Shown piece after piece: positions 61,990-64,000 of a DNA stretch of 64,000 nt (within the stretch, counting starts at the first letter, position 1; every line of letters starts with the position of its first letter). The DNA comes from Sinonovacula constricta. Lineage: Eukaryota > Mollusca > Bivalvia > Cardiida > Solecurtidae. The notes beneath the pieces are model-generated. The model did not search any database, was not told the origin of the DNA, and saw nothing but the letters and a program-made list of their open reading frames with translations. The DNA lies in NCBI GenBank assembly GCA_007844125.1, contig CM017569.1:8336995-8400994 (forward strand), in the 5' to 3' direction. The position numbers and the translations under genes are program-made.

Positions 61990-62865
61990 ATTTTGACCCT
62001 ATTCCAACAATTTCTTCAGAAGACTCTGATGCCGACACTGCATCGTCAAATTCAAATTTTCCACGTTTTCTTGTCCAGTCACTCGAAAAAAATCCAATCA
62101 CCAAAATTTCACCTTTTGTTATCTAAAAGTTAATTAAAGGCCTAATTGGAACAGTTGAAACTGTCAAGAAAATAAAAAAGACTGATTCCTAATTAAAACA
62201 AATAGAAAACCTCTTTCTGATAAAATGCTGATACTTAATGAATTTTGTTCACTTAAAGTAAAAACTTTCCCACACAATTCCCTTAACTTTTCGAAAGGTG
62301 TCATCCGTTGCCCTGATCTTTCTGGACTTTCAGAGGAAGAGATCCTGATAGAACTCCCACCACAAGGTGTGAGTGGTGTCAGGAGGATCTCCTTTAATAA
62401 GAATGTCGGATACCTACAAACACTTCAGTACTTACATTCAATAATCCCAAACTTCCACCATCAATCAAAGGCTATCTTATCGTCGAAAATTCAGATTATA
62501 TATCCCAAATCCTTTACGTTGCTTTGACTGTCAAATATTTGGCCATCACGAGTCTAGCTGTACAAACAATATCATCTGCGGACGATGCAGTGAACTAGCC
62601 CACGCCCTAAACGTTAAGTGTGAAGTGTCCAAATTGCTCTGGGCCACACAAAAGTAGGTCCAAAGACTGCCCAACATGGACATTTGAGAAAGAAGTACTC
62701 AAAATTAAATACACCCGTAATATCTCATTTCCGGGGGCACGTAAGTTAACTAAAGAGAAATATACTTCCATTTCTTCAAAAACAACTCACGCTGCAATTG
62801 CACAATTTCACACTTCCGTTTACCAAGACAGTTCAACGCAGTATGAAATACCATCAGTTGATTAA
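61990..62865 (+). pseudogene. LINE ORF1 (gag-like), decayed
   Basis: Pieces: PITKISPFVI (about 62096), FCSLKVKTFPHNSLN followed by GVIRCPDLSGLSEEEIL (62240-62350), then VRRISF, and zinc knuckles ending in CPNCSGPHKSRSKDCPTW (62620-62680). Same layout as 46283-47430, with extra frameshifts and stops. Confidence 0.7.
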
Positions 62866-62899
62866 GTATCTGGACAAGTCATAATCCTACAAAATTCAA

Positions 62900-63580
62900 A
62901 ACTGCAGTCTTCTGAAGCAAATCAAACAACCCCACCAAAAACCAACTTCTACACAATCTTCTAAACCTTCCCGGGAGAAGAGAGTTGGCCGGACCAACTC
63001 TCTCAATAGATTTGATTGTCTGATGGAGACAGAAAATGAAACATTGACTTTAAAGGTTATTCTATTTACCATCACATTCATACAATGTTTGATAGGGCGT
63101 CATCGACAATACTTGTCAGCTCCAAACTGTCCCATTCAAAGATTAACCTTAATACTGATTTACAGGCTGTTGCCATTCGTTTAACAGTCCATAAATTCAT
63201 TACAGTTTGCTCTGTTTATCTTCCACCTAACTCAGATATATCAAAGGCAAAGTTAGATGATTTAATAAATCAGTTACGTCCCCCTTTCATTCTTGTAGGG
63301 GACTTTAATGGACATAACCCATTATGGTGATGTCCTGATTATAACAATAAATGGGTAAAACGTTAGAAGACTTTATATCCCAAAATGATATGTGCCTTAT
63401 GAATAATAAAAAAGCAACTTACTTACATCCTGCTACAGTGTATTATTCATTCTTTCGTTTTGTCATCCTTCTATATATCTTGATTATTGTTGGGATGTAC
63501 ATGATTTGTGTGGAAGTGATCACTTTCCAGTAATTTTAAACAACGAAACTGTAAACCCTAAGCGACAGTTATACCTCCTG
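62900..63580 (+). pseudogene. LINE ORF2 endonuclease domain, decayed
   Basis: SSKLSHSKINLNTDLQAVAI, VCSVYLPPNSD and FILVGDFNGHNPLW (63120-63330) are the AP-endonuclease core, with the Asp/Asn of GDFNGHN intact. SDHFPV follows at about 63510 in another frame. In copy 1 the corresponding GDFNGHN is lost to a frameshift, so the two copies decayed independently. Confidence 0.75.
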
Positions 63581-64000
63581 GAGGATGAACATAGCAAATT
63601 GGGAATTTTTCTCAATGTTTTGTACCTGAAGAATTGACTACTTCAACATTTGAGAATGCTGATGATAAAATACATTCATTCTCAACAATTCTTCATAGTA
63701 AAGCAGGAAAGTGTATACATAAGACCACGACAAAATCAAAGCGTAACAAACATAGTTTAAATGATGAATGCAAAAAAATCCATTAGAAAACGTAGAGCGG
63801 CACTTAAGAAATTTGAATATTCGTCCTACTACTGCTAATTAAAACAATGTCAAACATGAAGGGAAAAAGAATAGGCGAATCATTAAAGAAGCCAAAAGAA
63901 CATCCTTGCTGAAATTTGTTTCTGGTATAACCAGTAAAACTTCAGTCAAAAATGTCTGGTCAGCCATAAGGGAAATTAGCGGTAAATCTTCAGTCACAGT

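Larger units (their letters stand above)
61394..64000 (+). mobile_element. Second copy of the RNase H-type LINE, plus strand, cut by the window edge
   Basis: Begins CGGCCCTGCCGGAAGGGGCA and shares GAATTCTCCGGCTGCCGCTA with the 5' end of the element at 42358-48012. The shared 5' UTR (GACGAGGGGATCC, ACTACTTTGGCCCTTAGTTG) runs to about 61640. ORF1 remains lie at about 61990-62865. ORF2 endonuclease remains lie at about 62900-63560, and the linker before the reverse transcriptase (SKTSVKNVWSAIREISGKSS, about 63935-63994) runs off the end. It is more decayed than copy 1, with many stops and frame changes. Confidence 0.85.

Overview
This is animal nuclear DNA: AT-rich, with spliced genes whose long introns are full of transposon debris. 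The repeats (two tRNA-derived SINEs, elements opening with GAGGGCCATGATGGCCC and holding tandem cores, several hAT relics, a Penelope-like fragment, RNase H-bearing LINEs, an integrase-like relic) are of the kinds common in bivalve molluscs. Bivalve is an inference from repeat style, not a proven placement.

Two real genes are supported, back to back. On the minus strand (12887 to 3804) a four-exon gene encodes small nuclear ribonucleoprotein G (SNRPG, 76 aa, the human length), including a 23-nt microexon. On the plus strand (13337 to 35139) an eleven-exon gene encodes dynein-2 intermediate chain 2 (DYNC2I2/WDR34, 496 aa), a WD40 subunit of the intraflagellar retrograde motor. Their start codons are about 450 bp apart, so the gap is probably a shared bidirectional promoter. 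All exon joins keep frame and have canonical splice sites.

The most unusual feature is inside DYNC2I2. Three separate tandem arrays each sit exactly on an exon edge, and their repeat unit contains the splice site plus adjoining exon sequence: 5 x 91 bp at the acceptor of exon 7, about 105 x 45 bp at the donor of exon 9, and 24 x 74 bp (plus about 4 decayed older copies) at the acceptor of exon 11. Splice junctions have in effect become minisatellites three times in one gene. The 45-bp array produces long open frames (up to 453 codons) that are artefacts of the unit length.

From 35.9 kb to the end the window is accessory: a Penelope-like GIY-YIG fragment; a 4.1-kb hAT-type transposon with a broken transposase; a 5.65-kb full-length non-LTR retrotransposon on the minus strand with 13-bp target-site duplications; a SINE; a cluster of one repeat family that includes a large inverted repeat (51.8-54.1 kb); a broken integrase-like gene on the minus strand (56.7-58.0 kb); and, from 61.4 kb to the edge, the 5' half of a second, older LINE of the same family. 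No further host gene could be recognised between 35.7 and 64 kb.
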